Of a stretch of 64,000 nucleotides of DNA, positions 22,317 to 34,541 are shown one piece after another. How positions within the stretch are numbered: position 1 is the first letter of the stretch; each line of letters starts with the position of its first letter. Position numbers and translations under genes: made by a program. The notes under the pieces are model-generated. The model worked only from the letters and a program-made list of their open reading frames with translations. It had not been told where the DNA came from and did no database searches. The DNA comes from Euptelea pleiosperma (lineage: Eukaryota > Streptophyta > Magnoliopsida > Ranunculales > Eupteleaceae): contig CM068540.1 of NCBI GenBank assembly GCA_035048495.1, forward strand, positions 4,510,829-4,574,828, read 5' to 3'.

Positions 22317-24125
22317 AACGGGGAATTAAAGTTAAACTTAAAAACCTTGAAATGTCTAACTGATTATAGATTCCTAATCGGACATCTTTGTATCATGTCT
22401 CTTCCAGCATATTTGTTTCAACGCATTAGAAGTGTTGTAACAGGTTTTGGGAGATTCGGACCTCGTTTGCCCGACTTGAACATCAGAGTCTTAAATTTGA
22501 CTTAACTTAAAACCTGTAAATGCCTAAACTTATACCTGACTACAGATTCCTAACCGGACATCTGTTTTTTACCCCGTCTCTTCCAGCATATTTGTTTCAA
22601 CACAATAGAAGTGTTGTAACAAATTTTGGGAGATTCAGACTTCGTTTGCCCGATTTGGACGTCGAGGTCTTAAATTTGACTTAACTTAAAACTTGTAAAT
22701 GCTTAAACCTATAACTGACTACAGATTTCTAACCGGACATCTATTTTTTACCCCGTCTCTTCCAGCATATTTGTTTCAACACAATAGAAGTGTTGTAACA
22801 GGTTTCAGGATATTCGGACATCGTTTGTCCGATTTGGACATCGAGGTCCTAAATTTGACTTAACTTAAAACTTGTAAATGCTTAAACCTATAACTGACAA
22901 CAGATTCTTAACCGGACATCTATTTTTTACCCCGTCTCTTCTAGCATATTTGTTTCAATACCATAGAAGTGTTGTAACAAATTTTGGGAGATTCAGACTT
23001 CGTTTGCCCGATTTGGACGTCGAGGTCTTAAATTTGACTTAACTTAAAACTTGTAAATGCTTAAACCTATAACTGACTACAGATTCCTAACCGGACATCT
23101 ATTTTTTACCCCGTCTCTTCCAGCATATTTGTTTTAATACAATAGAAGAGTTGTAACAAATTTTGGGAGATTCAGACCTCGTTTGCCCGATTTGAGCGTT
23201 GGAGTCTTAAATTTGACTTAACTTAAAACTTGTAAATGCTTAAACCTATAACTGATTACAGATTCCTAACCGGACATCTATTTTTTACTCCGTCTCTTCC
23301 AGCATATTTGTTTCAACACCACAGAAGTGTTGTAACAAATTTCGGGAGATTCGGACTTCGTTTGCCTGATTTGGATGTCGAGGTCTTAAATTTGACTTAA
23401 CTTAAAACTTGTAAATGCTTAAACCTATAATTGACTACAGATTCATAACCGGACATCTGTTTTTTATCCCGTTTCTTCCAGCATATTTGTTTCAACACAA
23501 TAGAAGAGTTGTAACAAATTTTGGGAGATTCAGACATCGTTTGCCCGATTTGGGCGTCAGAGTTCTAAATTTGACTTAACTTAAAACCTATAAATGCTTA
23601 AACCTATAACTGATTACAGATTCCTAACCGGACATCTATTTTTTACCCCATCTCTTCCAGCATATTTGTTTCAACACCATAGAAGTGTTGTAATAAATTT
23701 CGGGAGATTCGGACTTCGTTTGCCTGATTTGGACGTCGAGGTCTTAAATTTGACTTAACTTAAAACTTGTAAATGCTTAAACCTATAATTGACTACAGAT
23801 TCCTAACCGGACATCTGTTTTTTATCCTGTTTCTTCCAGCATATTTGTTTCAACACAATAGAAGAGTTGTAACAAATTTCGGGAGATTCAGACTTGGTTT
23901 GCCCGATTTGGGCGTCGGAGTCCTAAATTTGACTTAACTTAAAACTTGTAAATGCTTAAACCTATAACTGATTACAGATTCCTAACCGGACATCTATTTT
24001 TTACCCCGTCTCTTCTAGCATATTTGTTTCAACACAATAGAAGTGTTGTAACAAATTTTGGGAGATTCGAACTTCGTTTGCCCGATTTGGACGTCGAGGT
24101 CCTAAATTTGACTTAACTTAAAACC
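22317..24125 (+). repeat. Tandem array of ten 180-bp units
   Basis: The phrase TAAATTTGACTTAACTTAAA recurs at about 22491, 22671, 22851, 23030, 23210, 23390, 23569, 23748, 23928 and 24107, a period of about 179-180 bases. Each unit includes CCGGACATCTATTTTTTACC and CAGCATATTTGTTTCAA. The first unit is the most diverged. Later units alternate between GGACGTCGAGGTC and GGGCGTCGGAGTC variants. Confidence 0.93.
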
Positions 24126-24479
24126 TCATTTTGAGTACTTAAATACAACAATCATATCTCACAAATATAGATGTACCTGATCATCATTTGCGATAAATCG
24201 GGCATTTTGTAATTAATCATGGGTTCTAACATTTTGTAAATACTTGTGAACATGCAAGCCACCTTGGAAAAGGTGCTGATAAATAGTGTTGAGCTTTACT
24301 TGATTATCACACATCCTTATGGTTAGTATCTACTAAAATCAACCATTGATTCACCAAAAACCAGCCATTGATTCATCTTCTATATGGGTACACCAAAATG
24401 GGCTTCAAAAATGTGTTCTCAAGTGCAATCAGTCAGCCATTTAAGGCATGAGTCGGGCTCCATTGACAGATCTAAAATG

Positions 24480-24963
24480 ACAGATAAAATGACAGGGACA
24501 CAATATAAGCCACGTGACACACTGTTATAGGACTCGGACCATATGGATGTTTGTCATATCCCATGGTGGACCTACAAACCAAAAATCAGCCTGATTAGTG
24601 ATTTATAGGCTTTTGGATTGGCCTTTTTTTCATGGGCTGATCTCAACTGTGGGAATTTGAGCAATATTTGAGGTACAAAGATGCAACACTTATTAAATCA
24701 CTAATCGGGCTGATTTGTGGTTTGGAAAGTCCACCATGGGATTGGACTTATTTTCATGGGCTGATCTCAATTGTGGGAATTTGAGGTACACAGATGCAAC
24801 ACTTATAAACCACTAATCAAGCTGATTTGTGGTTTGTTAAGTCCACCATGGGATTGGACTTATTTTCATGGGTTGATCTCGACCGTGGGAATTTGAGCAG
24901 TATTTGAGGTACAAAGATGCAACACTTATAAATCACTAATCAGGCTGATTTGTGGATTGTAAT
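24480..24963. repeat. G-box MITE copy with internal repeats of about 130 bases
   Basis: ACAATATAAGCCACGTGACA begins a MITE arm. The segment with GATGCAACACTTATAAA, TTGTGGTTTG and GTCCACCATGGGATTGGACT is then repeated about three times up to 24960. The matching right end is at 25550-25625 (GCCACATGGCTTATATTGTG), separated by the next element. Confidence 0.7.
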
Positions 24964-25546
24964 AGAGCATCTCCAACACTATGCTATTCCACCGTGCTAT
25001 CCTAAAATTTAGCACGGTGGGTCAAAAACAGGTGCTCCAATGCTGTGCTATCTCAATGCTAAATTATATCATATGCTATATCTCGTGCTATATTTGGCAC
25101 AGGATATGGCATATGCTATAATTTAGCATATGGCAGCTTTTTTGGTTTTGACTCTTTGGACTATTTACACCTTTAGATCTTGTACCCCAAATAATGCTCA
25201 ATATCCCACAGCTAAAATCAGCATATGATTGGCTGATAAGCAGTCCACATGTCACTTTTTTAGAGGATGCTGATGGTATGGATGTTTGACCAATCCCTAG
25301 GTGGACCTACAAACCAAAAGTCTGCTTGATTAGTGGTTTCAAACTTTTCAATCTTGAACCCCAATTATTGCTCAAATTCTCATGTTAAAATCAACGCATG
25401 AAAATGACTCCAATCCAAAAATAGCATTGAGATATAGCATTGCACCATTGAAGCATGCCGTGCCAAAATAACCAAAATGGCACTGTAGCTGTCTCAAAAT
25501 ATAGAATTAAGAGGGCCTTTTGGCATTCTAGAGTTGGAGATGCTCT
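24964..25546. mobile_element. MITE with AGAGCATCTCCAAC ends
   Basis: AGAGCATCTCCAACACTATG and AGAGTTGGAGATGCTCT are terminal inverted repeats of a common plant MITE type. It interrupts the G-box MITE around it and itself holds a G-box-family piece (about 25140-25400). Confidence 0.75.
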
Positions 25547-26574
25547 AAGTCCACCATGGGATAGGGCAAACATCTGTACAGTCACAGTCCTGTAACAGTG
25601 TGCCACATGGCTTATATTGTGTCTCTATCATTTTACCTGTCATTTTAAATCTGTTAACGGAGCCCAACCCTTAAGGCAATTACCACGGACTATGCCCATG
25701 TGGAAACAACTCAAATCCAATGCTCAGAAATCACTAATCAGCTTGATCAGAGGGTTTAAAATTTTGGGAAAGTAGACTTACAGACCACAAATTAGATTAC
25801 AGACCAAAAATTTGAGGAAAATAGACCAAACATTAGCTTGATCAAAGATTTCTAAGCGTTGGATTGTACGTAGTCAATCGTTTTCAAGGGTTTTATCCCT
25901 AAACCCTCAAAAGAGGGCTTTTGAGAGTTTTAAAACTAAAAGGGGTTAGAGAATATGAATCAGGTTGATTTTTGCTATACATATCCACCAAGGAGTGGTA
26001 AAAACCACCATTCGGCCATATGGGGGAGGAGAGATACGAAAACAATTAAAAAATTATAACATACCTGCGGCTTCGACGAACGGCGGAAGATGAACGGAGG
26101 GCGCGACGACGGCGACGGCGACAAACGTACACTTGACGAGCGGCGAAGACGAATAGCACTCCGGTGGAGGCGAGGGCAAAGGGGTGAAGGGAGGAGGAGA
26201 GGGCGGTGAAGGGGGTTTCGCACACAACAAGAAGAGAAGAGGGGTTTTCGCGCGGATGCGAAAACCCAAAATTTTTTTTGTTTTATAACCAGACCTATAG
26301 CGACGGCCACCACTTGACCATCGCTAAAACTATATATAGCGATGGCCAGAACCGTCGGTAAATGGGTCTTATAACGAGGGTCAGGATCTGGCCGTCGCTA
26401 TATATAGTTTTAGCGACGGATTATATCTGGCCGTCGCTATATGTAGTGTATTTTTTGGCGCCAATTCGATGTACCGACGGTTGGGCCTTTTACCGTCGCT
26501 ATATGTATATTTAGAGACGGTTTTCTCTGGCCGTCGCTAAAAGTCCGTCGCTATAAGCCGAATTTCTTGTAGTG

Positions 26575-27439
26575 TCAATTTTGTAAAACAAAATTTGGAG
26601 CAACCCACATTGGATGAACTTTAAAAGCAAAAGATTATTTTATCTCTAAATAAGTTATTTGACTAAATAATGGTTACATTATGTATGCGGTTTCTTAAAA
26701 ATGTGGAGCTTATAGTTGAGAACAAATGTTTCGGCTATAGATAATTGTGAGGAAGGGTGCTTTGCTTTATATATTACTATCACCATTTAAAGTCTCGGCT
26801 GATCCTGCTCTAGATCGAGTAATCCAAATAAGGATCGACAGGCATCGATTTGATCCCATAGGGGTCTGCCTCGCCTTGGACACACTATTTGCTTAAGGGG
26901 CCTCATGCTGTTTCAATTGAGATGGTCTGAGATCAAGTTGAATCAGGCTGATCTAGATTGGGGTCAACGCTCACCAAGCCTGAGAGTTTGAGACTTTAAT
27001 CCATGATTTGTATGGAAATCTTTTTCACGATAACAAGTGTTATACCATTTTATGACACATTTTCTTTTTTAACATGACCGTTTTTATTTAATTAGGGAAA
27101 AAAAACCATTATGTTAATAATTTATTTTTTATTTCATAATTGCCATTTTATAAGCATAAAATTGTTATTTTAGAAAAAAATAAAATAATTTGAATGAATT
27201 TTTTATAACCATAACATTTGTTATTTTAGAAATTTATAAAACAATTTGAATGAAAAAAAATGATGGATATAATTTTATGACACTGTAAATAATTTTATAA
27301 TAGCCACTATTTACTGTTATCTTCAGACTTTATCATAACAACATTACGCGACAATTATGTACCATTATAAAATGATAATTTCGCTCATCACTAATACGTT
27401 ATAGCAACCCCTTTAAACCCTAGCATTATACATATATAT
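26575..27439. other. Copy 2 intron 3, after the CACTA-like element
   Basis: No gene. 27050-27420 aligns with bases 1-270 of the window (copy 1 intron 3), marking where paralogous intron sequence resumes. Confidence 0.55.
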
Positions 27440-27789
27440 ACAACATTTTTGACAATAATTTTGGCGTACCCACTTGGAAGATGAATCAATAGCTGATTTT
27501 TGGTGAGGATGATCTCCTCACCATATAGATCACCCCTACAAAAAATCAGCACATTCTGAAATTTCTAACCCCATCAAATGTGGTTTTCAAGTTAACGATA
27601 AAAATGGACGGTCTATAATTCTTCAACTTGTAAACCGGTCTACAAATATCAGAATGATTTAAATTTTTGTGAGGATGATCTCCTCACCATAGAGACCATC
27701 AAAAGTCGTCTCATTCCAAAACTTCTAATTTATATATTGGGCGCACCAAGTTTTGGTTGTCAAAAATGTTGTTTGAAAATGTTGTCCCC

Positions 27790-27792
<3 letters not shown>
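27440..27792. mobile_element. Foldback MITE, second copy of the 3891-4256 family
   Basis: AGATGAATCAATAGCTGATT and TTTTTGGTGAGGATGATCTCC in the left arm, GTTGTCCCCCGAT at the right end. Absent from copy 1 at the same intron position. Confidence 0.7.
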
Positions 27793-27828
<36 letters not shown>

Positions 27829-27838
27829 TATATGTCCA
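27793..27838. repeat. TA microsatellite between two MITEs
   Basis: Near-pure TA dinucleotides, with shorter TA runs also at about 28079-28097. Confidence 0.9.
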
Positions 27839-28072
27839 TCTAGAGCTACACCCATTTCTTACATCCATTTCTTACACTAAGTGGTGGGACCTACATGGAG
27901 ATCATGTTGGAAAATCCATTTTAATTGGATCCTGGATTTTTCAAATTAAAGTCAAGGAGGGTAACTACAGTATTAAAAACTCACTGTGCGGTTGGATTGT
28001 CCAAAATTACCTCTATGTGGGCCCCACAACCGGGTGTAAAAACTGGATGTAAGAAATGGGTGTAGCTCTAGA
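27839..28072. mobile_element. Short MITE with 38-base inverted ends
   Basis: TCTAGAGCTACACCCATTTC at the left and GAAATGGGTGTAGCTCTAGA at the right are inverted copies. The interior has no coding potential. Confidence 0.85.
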
Positions 28073-28772
28073 CTGATTCATATATATATATATATACTGA
28101 GGTTAGGCGTGTTTAGGTGTTCCAAGAGAATATTGATTTCGGTTTTGCGCATAAAGAACTATCATCTGATTTTTGGTAACTTTAGGCTGTAATTAGCAAT
28201 TGCTCATCATTTTCGACCTTTTATGTTTAACTATTCGTATATCAAGCTCAATCAGGTATTGTATGGAGCAAGGTTTTAAATTGTTCAATACAACATACTA
28301 TGATAGTTATAATGACCATTTTAATTGGTCACATCAATTATGTTTGAGTAAAAAAAAGCTTTCAAAATATCATTTTAAAAAAAAAAAACCCTCAATAATG
28401 GTAAAATTAACACTTTTTGAACAAAATATATAGGGGTTGTTATTTCTGTTATAATACAATCTATTTTCAGATCAAATCTTTATTTTTGAAATAAGATAAT
28501 CTGTTTGGGGCATTACTGTTGTAATTGCCATTATTTTTGTTATAATGATCATTTTTGAAACCATGGTCTAGAGCAACAAGTTCATGACTAGAACTGTTGG
28601 GTTATTAGGCAACTCATTGGGGGCCCCTTCCATGACCATTGTCTAATCATTTTGTGAATAAAACTTAAACTTAAATGCTTGTTCTTTTGGGCTAACATGG
28701 AAGTTCATCATATGCTTTAAATTTGATTATTTATAGTTAATTAATATATTTGTTTTCAAAATTTTGATGCAG

Positions 28773-28940
28773 GGAATGATGAAATTGTATCTATTTTTCT
28801 GGACACAACTTTGCATCTCCACACCACACGTTCTTGGGATTACTTGGAGGTCCGATCTGGAATCCAATCAGACCATCGATATTCACATGTTTCTACCAGC
28901 GTTTCTGCCAGCAACACCATAATTGGAGTCATAGACACAG
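28773..28940 (+). CDS. Copy 2 exon 4: I9 end and catalytic Asp
   Basis: This 168-base exon encodes [20 protein letters not shown] and ends in IIGVIDTG, with catalytic Asp at codon 28934-28936. It is the exact-length match of copy 1 1007-1174. Confidence 0.93.
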
Positions 28941-30880
28941 GTTCCTTTCATTTTGCTTTATTTTTTTCATAATCTTTCTCTGTATACCATAATATAAAAG
29001 AGAATTTAATATCTCGTGATCCTCCATATGAAATGGTCTTGTAGTTCCAACATGGTGATTTGTGTCTGAATTATGTTTACAACTATACATAGGAATCAAA
29101 AGCTTGTATTTCTTGTGCTAGTACATTAGAAGACTTATTAAACTGCTTCATCCATGGTAATGGTACTAGAAGACTATTTAATATAGTGCATTGTCTGCTA
29201 CGAAATCAATACACATAAATAGTTAAGAATGGAAGGGAAAGTATGTTCACTGGTAACATACAAGGGAGGTCTTACGTGCGCCGTGGTAAGAACGCTATGT
29301 AATATGTTATTCTTACATTGAAGAGAAAATAATAAATTGAAAATATAAAAGATCCTCGTGAAACAATAGTAATACTAGTATGTCAAAATCAAAGTCGGAC
29401 CCTTGTACCTAATTAGAACAATGTAAAGATGTTGCAGATAGATATGAAAATAGAAATAATAGAAAGACATTATTATTTTGAAGGTAATTAGTTGAGGCAC
29501 ACATTAGACAAGTTGTTGTAAGGCAAAATTCGTCCCTTGTACCCTGATTGTGATGCTGACAGGCTTCTGGTTTTCCACCCTCATGATTTAATAGCTTGAT
29601 TGATGGGAGGTAGCATTCCAGCACCGATGATTGTTACAAACATGAAAATTATAATACCCTCTTCAAAGAATGTAAAAATTCTACAAAAAATATCAAGACT
29701 AGTTGTTAAAAGAGGAAAACGAAGATTTCGTATATCCCTTCATAGAAGAGAAACCACATGTATATATATAGTTCTGTAAAATCTATTTTAACCATGATTA
29801 CTTATATTAAGGGTTAAACGGTCAACAACGGGCATGAATAGTAAATATTAAAACATTAAGAGTTATTTTAGCGCAACTACAAAAATATTTCTCCAAATTA
29901 AATAATAAGTATAAAATGACAAAAAAGATAAGAGTAGGGATAAGACGTTAACCCCCTAGGCAAGCCTCTCTCACATGCGTGCAACATGGCTTGACACATG
30001 CGGGTGAAGTCCCATGCTATACTATTGGGAAAGAGCCAATGGCTAGAGACAATGACATATATAGGCCCTTCTCACTTCCTTTTCCTTTCACATGTGAGAC
30101 TAAAGAATTTTACAAGATAAAGTATAATAATTTTTATATACAAGTTAGTTGCTTTTAACCAATGATTTTCATTCATTTTATAGTTATAATGTGAAGTAAA
30201 GCAGACAAACTTAATGTCACCACATACTCAAAAGGTATAAAAAATAATTGATGACTATATAACCCACTATAAAGTGAGTCTCACTACGTTTAAAAAGTCA
30301 TAAGAAAGATAAAAAATTGCTTATAGATATACTAATCCCTTTATAAATAAAAATGAGAAATAAAATTTATAGCTAAACATAAAATGTCATGCAAGGTAAA
30401 TGCGTCTTTTGAACTTGAACCATTACTTAATGTAAATTTATCAAATTTACTAGTTGTCTAGTGAGTTAGTTGTCTTGAATAGTCTAGTTTTATATTGTAA
30501 ATTGAAATAATATGCTACAGAAAACTTTTTTGGAACATTATCAAGTTCTATTGATTATGTTCTTTGGGCCATGATTTCTATCATAATATTCATTAGCACT
30601 TTAAAGAATCAACATAAATTATCAAAAGAGGTTGCTCTACTTCCACACTCTATAGGTGGGTTTGTAAAGGATGCCCTACTACACCTCATTTGATGTCCAA
30701 GTTATAGACTCATTAAGAATTGAAAGCTCAACTTCCACATGATCCATGTGATACTATCTACATGCACCATACAGATAGTAAGAAACACGTTCTCGAATAT
30801 AAATTTTCTTACTCGGTGCATCAGACTTTTTATGTAAGACTTTTATCTTGTGGAGTAGATTTTTCTGGTTTCTACAGATT
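28941..30880 (+). other. Copy 2 intron 4, first part
   Basis: AT-rich. 28941-29640 aligns with the start of copy 1 intron 4. 29650-30880 is not shared with copy 1 and shows nothing recognisable. Confidence 0.5.
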
Positions 30881-32352
30881 TCATCTTAGGTGGAACTTGG
30901 TAATCTCTCCTTTTTTGAGGAAGTTCTTATTTAGTTGACCTTCACGCCTACAAATATTATTGATTGGTTTGTTCTGAGTAGTTCTGGGTGGATCCACCTT
31001 AGGTGCAGGTAAGACTTTAGCTTTCACAAACTGAGTGTTAAAGGTAGATATAGAGTTATTGTTATGCACATAACCTAAACCACATTTGTCATATATCATA
31101 ACGTTTTCCTACACTAAGCATTTTGTCGAGCTTTTCAGTGCTCTTGGAGATATAAGGAAAATCTCTTTGATAAGATTAGTCATTTGACTTTCTAGATATT
31201 TCCAAACATCCTTACAAGTCTCGAATTTGTATTTGTCATCAAAATTCTACTCACTTCTTAGAGAGCAAGTGGGACTACTTAATCTGGTAGTAAATGCTAT
31301 GAAGTTACTAGCAGCCTTTCTACTTTCCTTTGAGTTATGAAAATTTTTTGATTCAGACTCATCAACATCCCAAGAGGCATTCAATGCTTTGGATTTGCCC
31401 TTCTCAACCTTTTTGGATTATTCATTAGCAAAGTGTCCATAGTCACGACACTTGAAGTATTGTACTTCATCAGACTTTACATCCTTCTTGGATTTATCAA
31501 TCCTACCAAACCTTTCATGGGTTTAGATTTTTATCTAGATCTCTCAGTGGATCTGTTAAATTTCTTTTGCCTAGAACAAAAGAATTTTCTAAATTTCTTA
31601 GCCAAGAGAGTCAAATCTTTACTTAAGTCAGACTCAAACTCGTAAATTGAGCCCTTGAAGCTCTCAAGGAAATACCATTAGGTTCTTGGGTTGTCTTAGA
31701 TTTAATTCAAAAGTTTGAAGAGGTCGAACTAACTCATCAATTTTCAAAGAGTCAACATCATTGCTCTCTTCAATTGCGGTTATCTTTGCTTGAAATCTCT
31801 CCGATAGATCTTAGCACTTTCTTGACTATTTTAGATTCAAGAATTTTTTCACCTAGATTATGAACTAAGTTCACAACGTCATTGAGTTTAGCATAAAACT
31901 TTGTGAACATTTCATTCTCCATCATTCTGATGGATTCAAATTTGGTTGTCAACATTTGTAATTTAATTTTGTTTATCATCGATGTTCATTCATGGGTTGT
32001 TCTAAAATATCCAATGTTTTTTTAGCCAATACACATATAGAGATCCTATAGAACTCATTCTTATCTATGGCATTAAAAATAGCATTTAAGCCTTTTATGT
32101 GGCATTAAAAATACTATTTAAGCCTTTTATGTTTAAACAACAAGCAAAAATTTCATCATTCGACCACTTGTTCTCAGGTTTAGGGACTATAGTACTTTCT
32201 ACTCTAACTGTGGGAGGTGTCCAACCATGTACTATTAGCCACACCCGTTTCTCTATGGATTTTAGGAATACTCTCATCTTGGCTTTCCAATAGGCATAAT
32301 CTTCTCCATCGAACAATTGGGGTCTAGAAGCGTTATCATCTTTTTTTGTCAC
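30881..32352 (-). pseudogene. Ty1/copia retrotransposon gag remnant
   Basis: Reading leftwards from 32352: MTKKDDNASRPQLFDGEDYA, then YWKAKMRVFLKSIEKRVW and GWTPPT (copia gag, UBN2 type). Next comes LTTKFESIRMMENEMFTKFY..LNDVVNLVHNLGEKI, then YFKCRDYGHFANE near 31430, a broken CCHC zinc knuckle. A late-gag stretch YDKCGLGYV is near 31090. Stops and frameshifts break it. No integrase or reverse transcriptase follows, so the element is truncated. Confidence 0.8.
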
Positions 32353-32397
32353 CTTGCAAATTAGAAGAAATTGAGTAGGAACTCACTATTGACCTAC

Positions 32398-32409
32398 GCT
32401 CTAATACCA
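32398..32409 (-). other. Primer binding site of the copia remnant
   Basis: On the - strand TGGTATTAGAGC, close to the initiator-tRNA-Met complement used by copia elements. It lies between gag (left) and LTR sequence (right). Confidence 0.75.
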
Positions 32410-34541
32410 TTTGAACGTTTCTTCCAATTCAATAAAAGATACCTAGAGGGGGTGAGTAGGTATTTTAAAAATTTATCTAATAATTAACACCCTATTCAAA
32501 TTATTATTGGTCTCGGTAGATGGATTCTAATCGCATGTAATAACAATCCTAATTATAATTGATTAACAAGTGATTACCTCAACCAATTCAGATTAAATAT
32601 ATCGGGGATATATTATCTCCTAGGAAATTGATTTAATCAAATAAGAAGTGTAGAAATAAACAATAAAGTAACATATGCGAGTTTTTATGTGAAAACCTTT
32701 CACAATGAAAAACTATGAGACCATGTCCTAGATTGACAAGTATCACTATAAAAAGTTAAACAAAGATCAAAATTTACTCATGCAACACCGTTCCTCACAG
32801 CTTCCAACTCGTATCACTCAAGCCCACTATCGATGCATCCATGCACTCATGTTCTCAAGCTTTGATCATATAAGATAAAACTCAAAAAGATGGAAAAGAA
32901 TTACCTAGGGTTTTTCTCTTGAATCTTGAAGGCTCTTGTGCTTTGATTACTTATGTTGATTAGGTTTTTCTAGCTTAAATTACTAATATACAGTGAGAGT
33001 TACAAGACCCATGAATTTAGCAAGTATTTGAGTGATATTGGAACTCTTTTCAAATTTTAAAAATAATCCACATGCATGTCCAATCAATTGGGCAAAAGGT
33101 CCAATTGATTGGGCAACAACTAAAACATTTTTAGTTCTGTTCAAATGAATCCAATCGATTGGGCACCCTAGTTCCAATATAAAAAGCCTTTAAGGCCTTG
33201 AAATTTATTCCCTTGCTCACATGACTTAGTTTTAAGTGTATTAAAGGTTCTATCACCTATTTTTAGGGTCTCTAAGTTACTTACCATCCTATATGTATAG
33301 ATTCGGATAATCAAACAATGTCCTAAGTTTTTAGATGAATCAGTCTTCAATATTTTTAGTTTTCAGGCTTCATCTTTATAGTCTTTTGTGAAGTTCCCTT
33401 GATATTTATACAAGAGATCTAGAGGGGGGTGAATAGGTCTATTAATTTTAGCCTATGTTGATTACTAATATATGTGAACAGATTAATCAATCAAAGTAGT
33501 AAGTAATAAATAACAATCCACAACACAAGTATTTATAGTGATTCGATGTATCAACAACTACGTCTACTCTCTAAATAGCTCCACTTTGCTAGTCAACTTT
33601 TTAATTCAATATTTAAACATTCTTACAATATTGATTAGAGTCAATAATGGAGTATAGGTGCAATTGAACTCCTACTCAGTCGAGAACCTTTCTTGACTTG
33701 AGCAGCATAACAAATATAGATGGGACAAACCAATATGCGGAGCGTTTCTAAAGAGAAAGCTCCCTACAATCAAAGTTACCTCTTAATCGAGATTGACGAG
33801 GAGCATGTAGCTTTGATGTTGCTGAAGCTTTATTAAAGGCACTGCGCAGAACTGTCGCCTAGACCAATCACTGAGTCACTTTCACATGAAGAGCACCAAG
33901 TGTCGAAGCATACCTCCTACAAATCGAGCAAGGCTAGATCACCGAAATAAGAACATTGTAGTAAGCACAGAGGCAAGGGAGCAAAGATCAAATCTCTTGA
34001 AGTTGAAGAACTCAAAAGATAGAAAGTGAATTGGTAAGTAATAGTGAAGGGGGGAGGGGGTATTTATAGTGAATGGGAGGAGGAAGGCGCAATTGAGAAT
34101 CGAAGTTTTTTCGAGGCCAATCGATCGGACCTTGAGACCAGTCGATCGATCAACGCGGTCGCCCGGTCAGTAGGCTGGTCGACCGGGTGTCGATTTGACT
34201 TCGGTCACCCCATCTCCTTATCCCTGTCGACCCCTATAAGTATTACCCATACTTAGACTATTTTAAAAGGGGTTTCATACAATGGGGTGTGAGGGTTCTG
34301 ATTCTGTCCAAGTGGACTTTCCAAGGGATTCTTCGAGTCTTTGATTCTTCATTCCTTGCAGTGTCTAAGGGATTCCCTTATGGCATATCTCTGAATCTTG
34401 TGGCGTGCTTCCCAATCTCCTATGGTAGTCGATCAATGGCGGTTACATAAATACCCAAGGTTGTTCTAGAATTGACAACACAAGGTATACATATCATTTT
34501 GCATTGATGCAACCACTGACACACTGTCAACCTAATTAACA
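32410..34541 (-). mobile_element. Copia LTR sequence, two related stretches
   Basis: Next to the PBS the - strand ends ..GAAACGTTCAAA, preceded by CCTATTCACCCCCTCTAGG-type sequence. The same motif recurs at about 33410-33440 and leads a second LTR-like stretch to 34541, where the - strand begins TGTTAATTAGGTTGACAG. The exact boundary between the two is unclear. Confidence 0.55.

Larger units (their letters stand above)
21611..26574. mobile_element. CACTA-like (En/Spm) non-autonomous transposon, about 5 kb
   Basis: Left end CACTACAGGAAAAAAGAC and right end (- strand) CACTACAAGAAATTCGGC. Subterminal regions at both ends carry many TAGCGACGG / CCGTCGCTA motifs, typical of CACTA elements. No transposase frame is recognisable. 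Flanks read AGT/TCA, or GTC/GTC if the ends are taken as ACTAC..GTAGT. Inside are a nested short element, a 180-bp tandem array and several MITEs. Confidence 0.8.

Noticed and set aside
22317..24125. Regular direct repeats considered as a CRISPR array
   Set aside because: The unit is a continuous 180-base tandem repeat with no unique spacers, in plant DNA.
25975..26313. 112-codon Arg/Ser/Pro-rich minus-strand frame near the CACTA right end
   Set aside because: Comes from a GC-rich CGACGGCGACGG stretch in a subterminal region. No recognisable domain and no matching exon nearby.
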